From assembly GCF_900156885.1 (NCBI RefSeq), contig NZ_FTOY01000011.1, forward strand, positions 293,501-357,500: DNA of 64,000 nucleotides. Direction: 5' to 3'. The DNA is from Limosilactobacillus caccae (GTDB lineage: Bacteria; Bacillota; Bacilli; Lactobacillales; Lactobacillaceae). Below the pieces are notes generated by a model. That model was not told where the DNA came from and ran no database searches. It saw only the letters and a program-made list of their open reading frames with translations. The stretch's first letter is position 1, and each line of letters opens with the position of its first letter. Shown in pieces: positions 24,922 to 35,618 of this stretch. The position numbers were made by a program, and so were the translations under genes.

Positions 24922-27567
24922 GTGCCAAAGAAAACAACACCAATGATGGAACAATACCAAAAAGTTAAGGACCAATATCCCGATGCCTTTTTGTTCTACC
25001 GACTTGGTGACTTCTATGAACTATTTAACGATGATGCTGTGAAAGGGGCCCAGCTACTTGAGCTAACGTTAACGACCCGTAACCATAGCGCTAAAAACCC
25101 AATTCCAATGTGCGGGGTCCCCCACCGGGCAGTGAATAGTTACATCGACATCTTAATTGATAAGGGCTACAAGGTAGCGGTTTGTGAACAAATGGAAGAT
25201 CCGAAGACCGCTAAGGGGATGGTCAAGCGGGCGGTTACCCGGTTGGTAACTCCCGGGACGCAGATGGACCTCAACGGTGAGCAAGCCCGTGATAATAACT
25301 ACCTAGCGGCGGTCAGCAGACAAGCGGATAGCTTTAGCATCGCTTATACGGACTTATCAACTGGGGAGTTGAAAACCACAACGGTGAAGAGCGCTAATGA
25401 GACGATCAACGAGCTGGTTAACCTCCAGAGCAAGGAAGTGATTGTCGACGGCGAGTTACCAGCAGAACTGACCACCCAGTTTGACCACCGCAACATCTTG
25501 CAGTCCCACCAGCCAACGATCTTGAAAAATGCGGAGATCAGTTACCTAACGCAGGACCTCAACGATGATTCGCAAAAGCGGGTTGTCGGCTTGCTAGTAT
25601 CCTACTTGTTGACGACCCAGAAGCGGTCACTGGACCACCTGCAAAAGGCAATTGCCTACCAGCCGAGCTCCTTTATGAAGATTGATCATTACTCAAAGGC
25701 CAACTTAGAATTGATGACCAATATGCGGAGTGGTAAGCGCCAGGGGACCTTAGCCTGGCTATTAGATGAGACTAAGACCGCGATGGGCAACCGGCTACTA
25801 AAGCGGTGGCTTGACCGGCCACTGATTGATCCCCAAGCGATTGCTGAGCGGCAGGATAAGGTTCAAGAACTGCTTGACCACTACTTTGAGCGGAGCAACC
25901 TCCAGCAAGAATTAATTAAGGTTTATGACTTGGAACGGCTTGCGGGGCGGGTTGCTTACGGGAGTGTCAACGGGCGGGATTTAATCCAGCTTAAGACTTC
26001 CTTGCAGCAAGTGCCGAAGATCAAGTACGTTTTAGAAACCCTTGACTCACCAGTCTTTGAAAAATTACAAAACGACTTGGACCCGTTAAGTGATATTGCC
26101 GGATTGATTGAGCAGGCAGTTGTTGAGGAACCGCCGATTGCAGTTACCGATGGAGGGGTCATCAAGGATGGTTATAATGACCAGCTAGACCAGTACCGGG
26201 ATGCAATGAATAACGGTAAACAGTGGATTGCTGACCTCCAAGAGCGCGAACGCAAGTTAACGGGGATTAATAATCTCAAGATTGGCTATAACCACGTCTT
26301 TGGTTACTATATTGAGGTAACTAAGGGGAACCTCGATAAGTTGCCACAGGGGCGCTACGAAAGAAAGCAGACCCTGGTGAATGCAGAACGGTTTTCAACG
26401 CCAGAGCTAAAGGAAAAAGAGGCCTTGATCATGGGGGCTCAGGAGAAGTCCACCGCTCTCGAATACGACCTCTTTGTGAAGATTAGGGAGCAGGTAAAGG
26501 GGCAGATCAAGCGACTGCAAAAATTAGCCCAGAATCTGGCGGAACTGGATGTTTTGCAAAGCTTTGCGGTTGTCAGTGAAGACTACCACTTTGTCCGGCC
26601 AGCAATGAATACGGGACACGTCTTGAAGATTAAGGACGGCCGACACCCGGTTGTTGAAAAGTTTATGGGCCACCAAGAATATGTCCCGAACGATGTATTG
26701 ATGGGGGATGACACGGACATCCTCTTGATCACCGGTCCCAACATGTCGGGGAAGAGTACCTATATGCGGCAGTTAGCGTTGATTGCGGTGATGGCCCAGA
26801 TTGGGTGCTTTGTACCGGCTAAATCCGCAGAATTGCCAATCTTTGACCAGGTCTTTACCCGGATTGGGGCTGCCGATGATTTGATTTCTGGTGAGAGTAC
26901 ATTCATGGTCGAGATGATGGAGGCCAATAATGCCTTGATGCACGCGACTGACCGGAGTTTAATCCTCTTTGATGAAATTGGTCGGGGAACGGCAACCTAC
27001 GATGGGATGGCCCTTGCCCAGGCAATCATTGAGTACGTCCACCAGCATGTCCGGGCAAAAACCCTCTTTTCCACGCACTACCATGAGTTGACCAGCCTAG
27101 AAGAAAGTCTCCAACGGCTTAAAAACGTCCATGTCGGGGCAACGGAGAAGGATGGCGAACTGGTCTTCTTGCATAAGGTAACTGCCGGGCCAGCGGATAA
27201 GTCCTACGGGATTCACGTGGCAAAACTCGCCGGAATGCCCGCTTCGTTACTTAACCGGGCGGACCAAATTCTGACTAAGCTTGAAAAGAAGGACGTCAAG
27301 TTGCCAGCGGCTGGTCCAACAAGCTACCCAAGCTCTTCAGCTGCGGTGACGCTCAATGAACCGCAGCCAGCAGCAAAAAGTGCCGCACCGGCGCCGGTCT
27401 TGGAAGAAGACAACGGGCAGCTAGAACTGTTTAAGACGGCCCCAGTAAAAAAGGAGTCGACCGTGGACCGGCGGATCCTGCACCAGTTGAAAGAATTAAA
27501 CCTGATGGGGATGACCCCGATGGAAGTAATGAATCAAATCTACAAGTGGCAGCAAAAACTAAAGTAA
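24922..27567 (+). CDS. mutS: DNA mismatch repair protein MutS
   Basis: MutS recognises base mismatches and recruits MutL. The 881-residue protein has the N-terminal mismatch-binding domain with the conserved Phe-x-Glu (GDFYELF, about 29-35), core and clamp domains, the ATPase with Walker [10 protein letters not shown] (about 612-620) and FDEIGRGT (about 690). A C-terminal Pro/Ala-rich linker and tetramerisation region follow. Start is GTG with SD GAGGTGAAAG. Only 11 bp separate it from mutL. Confidence 0.97.
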   Translation: MPKKTTPMMEQYQKVKDQYPDAFLFYRLGDFYELFNDDAVKGAQLLELTLTTRNHSAKNPIPMCGVPHRAVNSYIDILIDKGYKVAVCEQMEDPKTAKGMVKRAVTRLVTPGTQMDLNGEQARDNNYLAAVSRQADSFSIAYTDLSTGELKTTTVKSANETINELVNLQSKEVIVDGELPAELTTQFDHRNILQSHQPTILKNAEISYLTQDLNDDSQKRVVGLLVSYLLTTQKRSLDHLQKAIAYQPSSFMKIDHYSKANLELMTNMRSGKRQGTLAWLLDETKTAMGNRLLKRWLDRPLIDPQAIAERQDKVQELLDHYFERSNLQQELIKVYDLERLAGRVAYGSVNGRDLIQLKTSLQQVPKIKYVLETLDSPVFEKLQNDLDPLSDIAGLIEQAVVEEPPIAVTDGGVIKDGYNDQLDQYRDAMNNGKQWIADLQERERKLTGINNLKIGYNHVFGYYIEVTKGNLDKLPQGRYERKQTLVNAERFSTPELKEKEALIMGAQEKSTALEYDLFVKIREQVKGQIKRLQKLAQNLAELDVLQSFAVVSEDYHFVRPAMNTGHVLKIKDGRHPVVEKFMGHQEYVPNDVLMGDDTDILLITGPNMSGKSTYMRQLALIAVMAQIGCFVPAKSAELPIFDQVFTRIGAADDLISGESTFMVEMMEANNALMHATDRSLILFDEIGRGTATYDGMALAQAIIEYVHQHVRAKTLFSTHYHELTSLEESLQRLKNVHVGATEKDGELVFLHKVTAGPADKSYGIHVAKLAGMPASLLNRADQILTKLEKKDVKLPAAGPTSYPSSSAAVTLNEPQPAAKSAAPAPVLEEDNGQLELFKTAPVKKESTVDRRILHQLKELNLMGMTPMEVMNQIYKWQQKLK

Positions 27568-27578
27568 GGTGAGAACTA

Positions 27579-29588
27579 ATGGGAAAAATTCATGAATTGG
27601 ATAATGTGCTCGCTGACCAGATTGCGGCGGGGGAAGTGATTGAACGACCAGCGTCGATCGTAAAGGAGCTAGTAGAAAATTCACTTGATGCCCATAGTCA
27701 CCGGATTGATATTATTGTTGAAAATTCTGGCCTTGATAGTATCCGGGTAATTGATGATGGAGACGGGATAGCGAGTGACGATGTCGCCATTGCTTTTCGC
27801 CGACACGCAACTAGTAAGATTGCCTCCCGTCATGACCTCTTTAAGGTTCAGACGATGGGGTTTCGGGGGGAGGCCCTGCCGAGTATCGCCTCCGTTGCCG
27901 ATGTCGTCTTAACCACTGCCCAGGTGGACCAACCAGCAGGGACAATGATTCATTTACGGGGAGGCAAGGTGGTCGCAACCCAGCCCGCTGGTGCCCGTCA
28001 AGGGACAGATATTAAGGTTACCGACCTCTTCTTTAATACCCCTGCACGGTTGAAATACCTTAAATCGCCCCAGACAGAGTTAGCCCGCATCACGGATATT
28101 ATCAACCGTCTTGCCCTGGCGAATCCGGCGGTCGCCTTTAGTTTTAGCCATAATGGGCGGGAACTGTTTCGTTCCGCTGGTAACGATAACCTCCAGCAAG
28201 TGATTGCGGCCATCTACGGGGTGAAAACCGGCCGGAAGATGCTAGCTGTCAGTGGGGAAGACGATGATTTTCGGGTCAATGGTTTCGTATCATTACCAGA
28301 GCTGACCCGTTCTTCCCGCCAGTACATTACGATCACGATCAACCACCGCTACATCCGTAACTTTGAGCTAACGAAGGCGATTATTCAGGGCTACCAGTCA
28401 AAGTTGATGGTCGGCCGTTACCCGATTGCGGTAATCAATATTGACCTGGACCCGGTATTAGTGGATGTGAACGTCCACCCGGCGAAGCGGGAAGTCCGGT
28501 TAAGCAAGGAAAACCAGCTGACCACGTTGATTGCGAAGACGATTTTTGACCGGATTGCAGTTGAAAATTTAATTCCAGATGTCGATGCTGACCAGTTCAT
28601 GCCGGCTGATGAGGACGTCGCAGCCCTTAACCAGCAATTAAAGGAAGCGGCACCGACCTACCAAGTTAACCCGCAATCAACGCCAAGCCCAACGCCGCAG
28701 GCAGCAGCACCTAGTTCGTCATTTGCCGACACGCCTGCCGCTGCTGAGGCTGATGATAGCGAGTTACCAGCACCGGTCGTTATCCACCATGCAGCAGAGT
28801 TAACTGCGCCGCTAATGCAGCAGTTTGACCGACGCTACCAAAATGAGGGCCAGGTAACACCGTTTGAAGCACCCCTAACCGCGCCTCACCAGGCCGCAAA
28901 GACAGGGAAGGTTGAAAACATTGAATTAGACGTGCATGACAAGGCGGACCCTGACCAGCAACGCTTTCCCCAACTCCAGTATATCGGCCAGCTCCAGGGG
29001 ACCTTCCTCCTAGCCCAGGCAGGGGATGGCTTATACATTGTTGACCAGCATGCGGCCCAGGAACGGATCAATTACGAGTACTACCGGCAAAAGATTGGGG
29101 AGGTCAGCGCTGACCAGCAAAACTTCCTGGTGCCGCTGGTGTTAAACTATTCGACAGTTGATGCGCTGACAATTAACCAACACCAGGATGTCTTAGCAGC
29201 GGTGGGGTTAAACCTGGAGTCATTTGGGCAAAACAGCTTTATCCTTCGCTCGCACCCGACCTGGTTTAAGGAAGGGCAAGAAGAGGATACTGCCCGGGAA
29301 ATGATTGACTGGATTATTAAAAACGGTAAGCTAACGGTAAAGGACTTTCGTGCAAAGACAGCAATTATGATGAGTTGCAAACGGGCGATTAAGGCAAACC
29401 ACCACCTTGACGAACGGGAAGCCAAGGCATTATTAAGAAAGCTACCGCAGTGTGAAAACCCGTTTAACTGCCCGCACGGTCGGCCGGTAACTGTCCACTT
29501 TAATGACCAGGATCTCGAAAAGATGTTCAAACGAATTCAAGACTCACACGTTCCGTACGCTGATGATTTTGATGATCATGATTTTTAG
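27579..29588 (+). CDS. mutL: DNA mismatch repair protein MutL
   Basis: MutL is the GHKL ATPase and strand-nicking endonuclease of mismatch repair. The 669 residues have the N-terminal ATPase motifs ENSLDA and DDGDGI (about 33-62) and [11 protein letters not shown] Pro/Ala/Ser-rich linker covers about 345-425, and the C-terminal endonuclease domain carries the intact metal motif [12 protein letters not shown] (about residue 483), so nicking activity is expected. This is normal for bacteria that lack MutH. Confidence 0.96.
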   Translation: MGKIHELDNVLADQIAAGEVIERPASIVKELVENSLDAHSHRIDIIVENSGLDSIRVIDDGDGIASDDVAIAFRRHATSKIASRHDLFKVQTMGFRGEALPSIASVADVVLTTAQVDQPAGTMIHLRGGKVVATQPAGARQGTDIKVTDLFFNTPARLKYLKSPQTELARITDIINRLALANPAVAFSFSHNGRELFRSAGNDNLQQVIAAIYGVKTGRKMLAVSGEDDDFRVNGFVSLPELTRSSRQYITITINHRYIRNFELTKAIIQGYQSKLMVGRYPIAVINIDLDPVLVDVNVHPAKREVRLSKENQLTTLIAKTIFDRIAVENLIPDVDADQFMPADEDVAALNQQLKEAAPTYQVNPQSTPSPTPQAAAPSSSFADTPAAAEADDSELPAPVVIHHAAELTAPLMQQFDRRYQNEGQVTPFEAPLTAPHQAAKTGKVENIELDVHDKADPDQQRFPQLQYIGQLQGTFLLAQAGDGLYIVDQHAAQERINYEYYRQKIGEVSADQQNFLVPLVLNYSTVDALTINQHQDVLAAVGLNLESFGQNSFILRSHPTWFKEGQEEDTAREMIDWIIKNGKLTVKDFRAKTAIMMSCKRAIKANHHLDEREAKALLRKLPQCENPFNCPHGRPVTVHFNDQDLEKMFKRIQDSHVPYADDFDDHDF

Positions 29589-29606
29589 TTTAGAGGAGGA
29601 AGCAGC

Positions 29607-30206
29607 TTGTACGAATATTTAACTGGATTAATTGCCGTTGTTGCTCCCCAGTACATTGTTGTTGATGTCAATGGGGTCGGCTACAAATTATTAGTCGCTA
29701 ATCCTTACCGTTACCAGGTCGATGACCACAAAAAGGTGAAGGTGTATGTCTACCAGGCTGTCCGGGATGATGATATTTCCCTGTTTGGCTTTGTTGATGT
29801 CCAGGAAAAGAACCTGTTTATGCAGCTGATTAATGTTTCAGGGATCGGCCCCAAGAGTGCCTTAGCAATCCTTGCTAACCCGGACCACCAGGGCTTAGTT
29901 GATGCAATCACCAATGATAATATCAGCTACCTAACAAAGTTCCCCGGAATTGGGAAAAAGACGGCTTCCCAGATTGTGCTGGACCTTAAGGACAAATTGG
30001 CGAAGGAAGCTAATGGCGACCTCTTTAACCCTAGTCCGCTTAGCGCTAGCCTTACAACAAACCAGGCCCTAAAGGATGCCTTAGAAGCGTTAGCCGCCCT
30101 TGGTTATAAGGAACGCGACATTAAGAAGGTAGAAAAGAGCCTTGCTAAAGAAGATGAAATGGCGACAGATGAGTACCTGCGTCACGCCTTACGGTTGTTA
30201 AATTAG
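29607..30206 (+). CDS. ruvA: Holliday junction branch migration protein RuvA
   Basis: RuvA binds four-way junctions as a tetramer and loads the RuvB motor. The 199 residues comprise the N-terminal OB fold (about 1-62), two helix-hairpin-helix motifs ([13 protein letters not shown] and [13 protein letters not shown], about 72-125), an acidic linker and the C-terminal RuvB-binding domain (about 150-198). Start is TTG at 29607 with SD GAGGAGG. It is followed after 14 bp by ruvB. ruvC is not adjacent, as usual in Lactobacillales. Confidence 0.95.
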   Translation: MYEYLTGLIAVVAPQYIVVDVNGVGYKLLVANPYRYQVDDHKKVKVYVYQAVRDDDISLFGFVDVQEKNLFMQLINVSGIGPKSALAILANPDHQGLVDAITNDNISYLTKFPGIGKKTASQIVLDLKDKLAKEANGDLFNPSPLSASLTTNQALKDALEALAALGYKERDIKKVEKSLAKEDEMATDEYLRHALRLLN

Positions 30207-30220
30207 GAGGTGGATAAATA

Positions 30221-31237
30221 GTGGAAAAGGACCATGGTGTTTTATCAGACCAGCCAACTGGGGCTGAAGAGGACCAATTAGAGGTCACCCTTCGTCCGCA
30301 AAAGCTGCGTGAATATATTGGTCAACCCAAAATTAAACATGAGCTCCAGGTATACATCAAGGCTGCCCAGGCACGGGAAGAAGCACTAGACCACGTCCTC
30401 TTGTATGGCCCTCCCGGCTTAGGGAAAACGACGTTGGCAATGGTGATTGCTAACGAGATGGGTGTCAATATTAAGACGACTAGTGGTCCCGCAATTGAAA
30501 AGCCGGGAGACCTGGTAGCGTTATTAAACGAACTAAAGCCTGGCGATGTGTTATTTATTGATGAAATCCACCGCCTGCCCAAAGTTGTTGAAGAAATGCT
30601 CTACTCAGCAATGGAAGACTATTATATTGATATTGTGATCGGTGAGGGACCAACTGCCCACCCCGTTCACTTCCCGCTACCACCATTTACGCTGATTGGG
30701 GCAACCACCCGGGCAGGGATGCTGTCGGCACCATTGCGCGACCGTTTTGGGATCGTTGAGCACATGAACTACTATACAACAGAAGAGTTGACCAAAATTA
30801 TCTTCCGTTCGGCGACGATCTTTAATACCAATATTGAAGACGAAGGGGCACATGAACTGGCTCTCCGCTCGCGGGGAACGCCACGGATTGCCAACCGGCT
30901 GTTAAAACGGGTTCGGGACTTTGCCCAGGTTGCTGGCCAGCACAGTATTGATTCGCCGATTGTTAAGAAAGCCTTGACCCTCTTGCAGGTTGACGATCGC
31001 GGCCTGGATGAGACTGACCGGAAGATGTTGTTGACAATGATTAACTTCTATCACGGTGGACCAGTTGGCTTAAAGACAATCGCTGCCAATATTGGGGAAG
31101 AAACAAATACGATTGAAGAAATGTATGAACCCTACTTGATCCAAATTGGGTTCATCAGTCGGACGCCGCGGGGACGGATGGTGACTCCCGCAGCCTATGA
31201 GCACCTGGGATTTACCTATCCCACCGATAAAAACTGA
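30221..31237 (+). CDS. ruvB: Holliday junction branch migration ATPase RuvB
   Basis: RuvB is the hexameric AAA+ motor for branch migration. The 338 residues have Walker [10 protein letters not shown] (about 65-73), Walker [10 protein letters not shown], sensor-1 IGATTRAG and the arginine finger region PLRDRFG, followed by the C-terminal winged helix. Start is GTG with SD AGGAGGTG. The Tgt-like gene begins 12 bp later. Confidence 0.96.
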   Translation: MEKDHGVLSDQPTGAEEDQLEVTLRPQKLREYIGQPKIKHELQVYIKAAQAREEALDHVLLYGPPGLGKTTLAMVIANEMGVNIKTTSGPAIEKPGDLVALLNELKPGDVLFIDEIHRLPKVVEEMLYSAMEDYYIDIVIGEGPTAHPVHFPLPPFTLIGATTRAGMLSAPLRDRFGIVEHMNYYTTEELTKIIFRSATIFNTNIEDEGAHELALRSRGTPRIANRLLKRVRDFAQVAGQHSIDSPIVKKALTLLQVDDRGLDETDRKMLLTMINFYHGGPVGLKTIAANIGEETNTIEEMYEPYLIQIGFISRTPRGRMVTPAAYEHLGFTYPTDKN

Positions 31238-31249
31238 TTGGGGAAAAGA

Positions 31250-32338
31250 ATGAAAGAACTAAACTTTACAATTGAACAGACCGCTGCCGCCGCCCGTACA
31301 GGGCATGTCCATGTTAATGGCCAGGAGCTATCGACACCACAACTTGTCCATACTGGCGGTGAGCTCGGGAAGCTGACTGCCTGGCAGTTAAAGCGGGTTA
31401 ACGTTGCCGCAATTAAGGTCAATGGCTTACCGTGGTGGCTGAAAGCTGACCACCAAGTGAACAGCCTTCCTGACCTCCACGACTTTTACCACTGGAATGG
31501 CTTGTTGTTGGTCGACCAGCAGACAAGGGTGGCATACCAGGCAGCAAAGCCACGCGGCCGGAAAAAGGATGGCGTTCGCTTTCACGATCCGGTCACGGGC
31601 CAATTAAAGTTTTATCAGCCGGCTGATGGGTTAGCTCTCCAGCAAGCACTCGGGGCTGATATCTACCAATCATTTGACCGGAGCGTTGACTACTATGCCC
31701 CCGTCGACGACCTTGCGGCAGGAGTCGAACAGACGGCTGCCTGGCTTCCTGCTACTAGCACCGTGGCCGGGCAAACCCTAGGAAAAATAACCGGTGGGGG
31801 GCTAAAAGACCTCCGCCAAAAGAGTGTGTCGGCTGTCCAGCAGGCCGGGATGGCAGGATACAGCCTTGCTGGGATACCGGCTGATTTGCCGGATAAGGAA
31901 TTTAACCGGATCTTGAATGAGCTGGTTGACCTATTACCAGCAGCACACCTCCGCTACTTACCAACTTCTTCATCCTTGACCCAGCTGCTCATTGCAGTTT
32001 TGGCGGGAGTCGACCTGATTGATAGTGACCTAGCGGCAAAAAAGGCGGGCATGGGCGTTGCGCTAGTTGGTCCCCACCTTACAAGCCTCCACCTGGACCG
32101 GCAACACTTTGCAACGGACTTCACCGCCCTTGATGAAAAATGCCAGTGCCCAGTTTGCCAGGGGGGCTATCGGCGGGCAACAATCCACCAACTCGTTACT
32201 AGTAATGCAATTCTTGGTGAACAGTTGCTGCTGCAGCATAACTTGTTTGTCTTAGACCGGTTAATGGGTGAAATCCGTCAGGCGATTGAAGACCAACAAT
32301 TGGAAAGTTTTATTCAAGAATTGCGGCAGAATCCTTAG
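31250..32338 (+). CDS. diverged tRNA-guanine transglycosylase-like protein
   Basis: The gene sits between ruvB and yajC, the usual place of queA-tgt, but queA is absent. It encodes 362 residues from the ATG at 31250 (an upstream in-frame TTG at 31238 has no SD). It can be aligned by eye to Tgt along its length. The C-terminal zinc-site pattern CQCPVC...HN is kept, as are the acidic positions matching the catalytic Asp residues (VDQQ, SFDRS, LIDSD). The substrate-binding loop DSGGFQ of Tgt reads DQQTRV, and FDCVMPTRNAR reads IDSDLAAKKAG. It is probably a Tgt-fold paralogue with altered or lost queuine-base exchange; the function is unknown. Confidence 0.7.
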   Translation: MKELNFTIEQTAAAARTGHVHVNGQELSTPQLVHTGGELGKLTAWQLKRVNVAAIKVNGLPWWLKADHQVNSLPDLHDFYHWNGLLLVDQQTRVAYQAAKPRGRKKDGVRFHDPVTGQLKFYQPADGLALQQALGADIYQSFDRSVDYYAPVDDLAAGVEQTAAWLPATSTVAGQTLGKITGGGLKDLRQKSVSAVQQAGMAGYSLAGIPADLPDKEFNRILNELVDLLPAAHLRYLPTSSSLTQLLIAVLAGVDLIDSDLAAKKAGMGVALVGPHLTSLHLDRQHFATDFTALDEKCQCPVCQGGYRRATIHQLVTSNAILGEQLLLQHNLFVLDRLMGEIRQAIEDQQLESFIQELRQNP

Positions 32339-32406
32339 CGGATATGGCTTTTTAAGGTGAAGTTTGTTAAAGTAAAAATGATTAACTTTGAAGGGATGAT
32401 AGAACA

Positions 32407-32880
32407 GTGAATGTTTTAAGTAATTTTGTGCTGGGGGCACCTGCTTCCAACGGGGCAAGTAGTTATTCAGGAATCATCTTGATTATCTTGATGGTGGCAT
32501 TGATGTACTTCTTCATGATCCGTCCACAACAAAAGCAACGGAAGCAACACCAAGAGATGATGAACGAGTTACACCCTGGTGATGAAGTCGTTACGATTGG
32601 CCGGATGCACGGAAAGATTGATTCAATCAATCAGAGTGACCGGACTGTTACCCTCGATTGTGAAGGAATTTACCTTACCTTTGATATGGTCGCAATCGCC
32701 CGGGTTGTAAAGCGGGCTGGTACTGAAGAAGAAACCACCAGTAAAGCTGCTGATTCAGCAAGTACGGCTGCCGATGAAACTTCAGCAGCAACGAGCGCCG
32801 AAGCAGTCGCAAGCAGTGCTGCTAGTGAAGAAGCGCCTGCAAGTAGTGCCGCGGATAGTGACAGCGCAGAAAAGAAATAA
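32407..32880 (+). CDS. yajC: preprotein translocase subunit YajC
   Basis: YajC is a small SecDF-associated membrane protein. The 157 residues start at GTG 32407 with SD GAAGGGAT. One membrane helix (about 20-40, IILIILMVALMYFFMI) is followed by the RPQQKQRKQHQEMMNEL motif and the YajC domain (LHPGDEVVTIGRMHGKI). From about residue 102 the protein is an Ala/Ser/Glu low-complexity tail, longer than needed for the family (usually about 90-110 residues in all). A terminator follows. Confidence 0.93.
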   Translation: MNVLSNFVLGAPASNGASSYSGIILIILMVALMYFFMIRPQQKQRKQHQEMMNELHPGDEVVTIGRMHGKIDSINQSDRTVTLDCEGIYLTFDMVAIARVVKRAGTEEETTSKAADSASTAADETSAATSAEAVASSAASEEAPASSAADSDSAEKK

Positions 32881-32889
32881 TTACTAACA

Positions 32890-32934
32890 AAGTGAAGACG
32901 GGAATGAAAAATGCCGGTCTTCACTTTTTATTTT
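32890..32934 (+). terminator. terminator after yajC
   Basis: AAGTGAAGACGG - GAATGAAAAATG - CCGGTCTTCACTT with TTTTATTTT. Confidence 0.93.
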
Positions 32935-32943
32935 GGCGAATCC

Positions 32944-32973
32944 TTGGTGCTCAATCCAGTTTGTTGATATACT
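32944..32973 (+). promoter_or_regulatory. promoter of nrnA
   Basis: TTGGTG (32944-32949), 18 nt spacer, extended -10 TGA-TATACT (TATACT at 32968-32973). Confidence 0.65.
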
Positions 32974-33014
32974 AAAGGGTAGCGTAAAATTTAATTGAAT
33001 GAGGAGCGAGGATA

Positions 33015-33974
33015 ATGGCAGATCCATTAGCAGCAATTTTTGAACAAATTAAAAAGTATAACAAGATTATTATTCACCGCCACCAGCGGCCTGATCCAGA
33101 TGCAATTGGTTCACAAATTGGGTTAGCGGAGATTCTTCGTGCCTCATTTCCTTATAAGCAGATCTATACTGTCGGAAAGCATATTCCCGGCTTTGACTGG
33201 ATTGGAGAGATGGACGAGATTGATGGGCAGACCTTCGATGACGCCTTAGTAATCGTCACTGATACCGCCAATGCTCCCCGGATCGATGACCGCCGCTTTG
33301 ATAACGGGGATAAATTGATTAAAATTGACCACCACCCGAACGACGAGCCATTCGGTGACCTGATGTGGGTTGAGCCAGATGCTTCCAGCTGTTCAGAGAT
33401 GATTTATGACTTTTACCAACACTTTGCAAAAGAATTGACATTACCACAGAAGGCTGCCCATGCCCTTTATGCCGGAATTATCGGTGATACCGGGCGGTTC
33501 CTTTATCCAGCAACGACGCCGCGGACGATGCTCGTTGCGGGGGCATTGATGGCCGCTGGGGCGAATGCGGCGGAAATCAGCCAGCACGAAAATGAGATTA
33601 GCTTACCGGTCGCGCGCCTTTCTGCGTATGTCTATGAGCACTTGACGATTTTGGATCACGGGGCAGCATACGTTATTCTGACCAACGATGTTTTGGCTAA
33701 GTTTGGCTTGACTGAGGCCGGGACTTCGGCCATCGTGTCCTTGCCAGGACGGATTCACGACGTTTGCGCCTGGGCAATCTTTGTTGAACAAGAAGATGAG
33801 CATTACCGGATCCGCCTGCGGTCAAAGGGCCCGGCCATTAACGAATTAGCTAAGCACCATGATGGTGGTGGACACGCACTTGCTAGTGGGGCAAAGGCAA
33901 AGGATGAAGAAGAAATCAAGCAGGTGATTGCAGAGCTTGACCAGTTGACGAGTGAATACCACAACCAGAAATGA
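33015..33974 (+). CDS. nrnA: DHH/DHHA1 phosphoesterase, NrnA-type
   Basis: This is a cytoplasmic nanoRNase and pAp phosphatase of the DHH family; some members act on pApA from c-di-AMP breakdown. The 319 residues contain the N-terminal metal motifs RHQRPDPDAIGSQ (about 22-34), VTDTANAPR and IDHHPND (about 112-118), and the C-terminal DHHA1 domain with HHDGGGHALASG (about 285). SD GAGGAGCGAGG precedes the ATG. It is followed after 13 bp by the helicase gene and probably co-transcribed. Confidence 0.9.
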   Translation: MADPLAAIFEQIKKYNKIIIHRHQRPDPDAIGSQIGLAEILRASFPYKQIYTVGKHIPGFDWIGEMDEIDGQTFDDALVIVTDTANAPRIDDRRFDNGDKLIKIDHHPNDEPFGDLMWVEPDASSCSEMIYDFYQHFAKELTLPQKAAHALYAGIIGDTGRFLYPATTPRTMLVAGALMAAGANAAEISQHENEISLPVARLSAYVYEHLTILDHGAAYVILTNDVLAKFGLTEAGTSAIVSLPGRIHDVCAWAIFVEQEDEHYRIRLRSKGPAINELAKHHDGGGHALASGAKAKDEEEIKQVIAELDQLTSEYHNQK

Positions 33975-33987
33975 AAGGAAAATACTT

Positions 33988-35361
33988 ATGAGTAACATGA
34001 CCTTTGCTGATTTTCAGTTAAAACCATACCTGTTAACAGCAATCAAAAAAATTAACTTCCAAAAACCGACGCCGGTGCAGGAAAAAGTAATTCCCGTTGT
34101 AATGGCGGGACAAAGTGTTGTCGGCCAATCGGCAACTGGTAGTGGGAAAACCCATGCCTTCCTTCTTCCGCTCTTTTCAAAGATTGACCCGGCAAAGCAA
34201 GAGGTGCAGGCGGTAATTACAACGCCCAGCCGGGAGTTAGCCTACCAGATTTACAGTGCGGCTAAGCAGTTGAACAAGTTTGCCGATGTGCCATTAACGA
34301 TTCACAACTATGTTGGCGGCACTGATAAGCAGCACCAGCTTGACCAACTTGAACGGCGGCAGCCACAGCTAGTCATCGGGACCCCGGGGCGGGTGCTTGA
34401 CCTGGTGAAGAGTCAGGCCCTTGATATCCATACGGCGACAATGTTTGTTGTTGACGAAGCAGACATGACCCTTGACATGGGGTTCTTGCACGAGGTTGAC
34501 CAGATTGCGAGTCACTTCCCAGAAGACCTGCAGATGATGGTCTTCTCGGCGACGATTCCACAAAAGTTGCGGCCGTTTCTGAAGAAGTATATGGAAAATC
34601 CGGTAGTCGAAGAAATTCCGACGACGGCGGTTATTAATCCGGATGTTGATAATTGGTTAATGTCAACGAAGGGGCAGGACCGCAACCAGCTGGTCTACCA
34701 GTTGTTAACGATGGGGGAGCCCTACTTGGCCCTCGTCTTTGCAAACACGAAGGAACGGGTCGTTGAACTAACCCACTACCTTGAAGAACAAGGACTTAAG
34801 GTTGCCATGATCCACGGGGGACTGGAAGCCCGCCGGCGGAAGCGGACAATGCGGCAAATCCGGGACCTTGATTTTCAATACGTTGTCGCTACCGACCTCG
34901 CTGCCCGGGGAATTGACATCGATGGGGTCTCATTGGTGATTAATGATGACCTTCCGACGGACCTGGAATACTTTGTTCACCGGGTTGGCCGGACCGGCCG
35001 TAACGGGATGAAGGGCACCGCGATTACCCTGTATGAACCCGCAGAAGATGACTTAATTGCGAAGTTAGAAGAGCGGGGGATTAAATTTGTGCCGAAGCAG
35101 TTAAAAAATGGGCGGGTAGTAACCACCCACGACCGCAACCGGCGGAAGCACTATAAGCGGCGGCAAGAAGAGCTTGACCCGTCGATGAAGGGTTATGTCA
35201 AGAAGACTAAGAAGAAGGTCAAACCGGGTTATAAGAAGCGGATCAAGCGGGCGATTAAAGAAGATGAGCAGCAAAAACGGCGGCTTGAGCTTCGCCATAA
35301 GATCCGCAAGGCCAAGCGCGCCCGGCAAAAGCAGCACCGGCGGGAAAGAAATGCCCGTTGA
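33988..35361 (+). CDS. cshB: DEAD-box RNA helicase (CshB-like)
   Basis: This is an ATP-dependent RNA helicase for RNA remodelling, of the cold-shock type. Start is the ATG at 33988 with SD AAAGGAA, giving 457 residues. Motifs in order: Q motif (KPTPVQEKVIP), motif I ATGSGKTH (about 47), Ia PSREL, II VDEAD (about 150), III SAT, V ATDLAARGIDI, VI HRVGRTGR. The C-terminal 80 residues are very rich in Lys and Arg, as in CshB. CshB is favoured over CshA by length and tail. The alaS promoter overlaps its stop codon. Confidence 0.88.
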   Translation: MSNMTFADFQLKPYLLTAIKKINFQKPTPVQEKVIPVVMAGQSVVGQSATGSGKTHAFLLPLFSKIDPAKQEVQAVITTPSRELAYQIYSAAKQLNKFADVPLTIHNYVGGTDKQHQLDQLERRQPQLVIGTPGRVLDLVKSQALDIHTATMFVVDEADMTLDMGFLHEVDQIASHFPEDLQMMVFSATIPQKLRPFLKKYMENPVVEEIPTTAVINPDVDNWLMSTKGQDRNQLVYQLLTMGEPYLALVFANTKERVVELTHYLEEQGLKVAMIHGGLEARRRKRTMRQIRDLDFQYVVATDLAARGIDIDGVSLVINDDLPTDLEYFVHRVGRTGRNGMKGTAITLYEPAEDDLIAKLEERGIKFVPKQLKNGRVVTTHDRNRRKHYKRRQEELDPSMKGYVKKTKKKVKPGYKKRIKRAIKEDEQQKRRLELRHKIRKAKRARQKQHRRERNAR

Positions 35362-35386
35362 TTTTAAAGTAATTGTCGGCTATAAT
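35358..35386 (+). promoter_or_regulatory. promoter of alaS overlapping the cshB stop codon
   Basis: TTGATT (35358-35363), 17 nt spacer, perfect TATAAT (35381-35386). The -35 box contains the TGA stop of the helicase gene (35359-35361). Confidence 0.8.
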
Positions 35387-35394
35387 ATGACTCG

Positions 35395-35604
35395 TTTGGG
35401 ATATGCTAGTGCCAAGCAGAATTCAAGGGACAGCCGGGTTAGTGCGACGGCTGATTCTGCGGCACTAGTGCTCCCCATTCGGACAATTTGATAGTTAAGC
35501 TTGGGAAACCAAGAATTAAAGAGGTAAACGAAATCCATCGTTGCAAACAGAGTGGTACCGCGTCGTCCGGCGTCTCTGATCGCAAGGGTGGATTTTTGTT
35601 TTTA
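35395..35604 (+). promoter_or_regulatory. T-box riboswitch upstream of alaS
   Basis: The T-box core GTGGTACCGCG lies at 35552-35562, 57 bp before alaS. UGGU predicts a tRNA with discriminator A, which suits tRNA-Ala. The ATCCA...TGGAT pairing with GATTTTTGTTTTT (to 35604) is the likely terminator. Stem I is compact: GCTAGTGCC-AA-GCAGAAT (35405-35422) pairs with ATTCTGC-GGCACTAGT (35454-35469), capped by CAGCCG/CGGCTG with GGTTAGTG in the loop. Ala codons GCG and GCA lie in the right-hand strand near 35459-35464. The specifier is not resolved by eye. Confidence 0.85.
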
Positions 35605-35618
35605 GAAAGGGCGATTTG

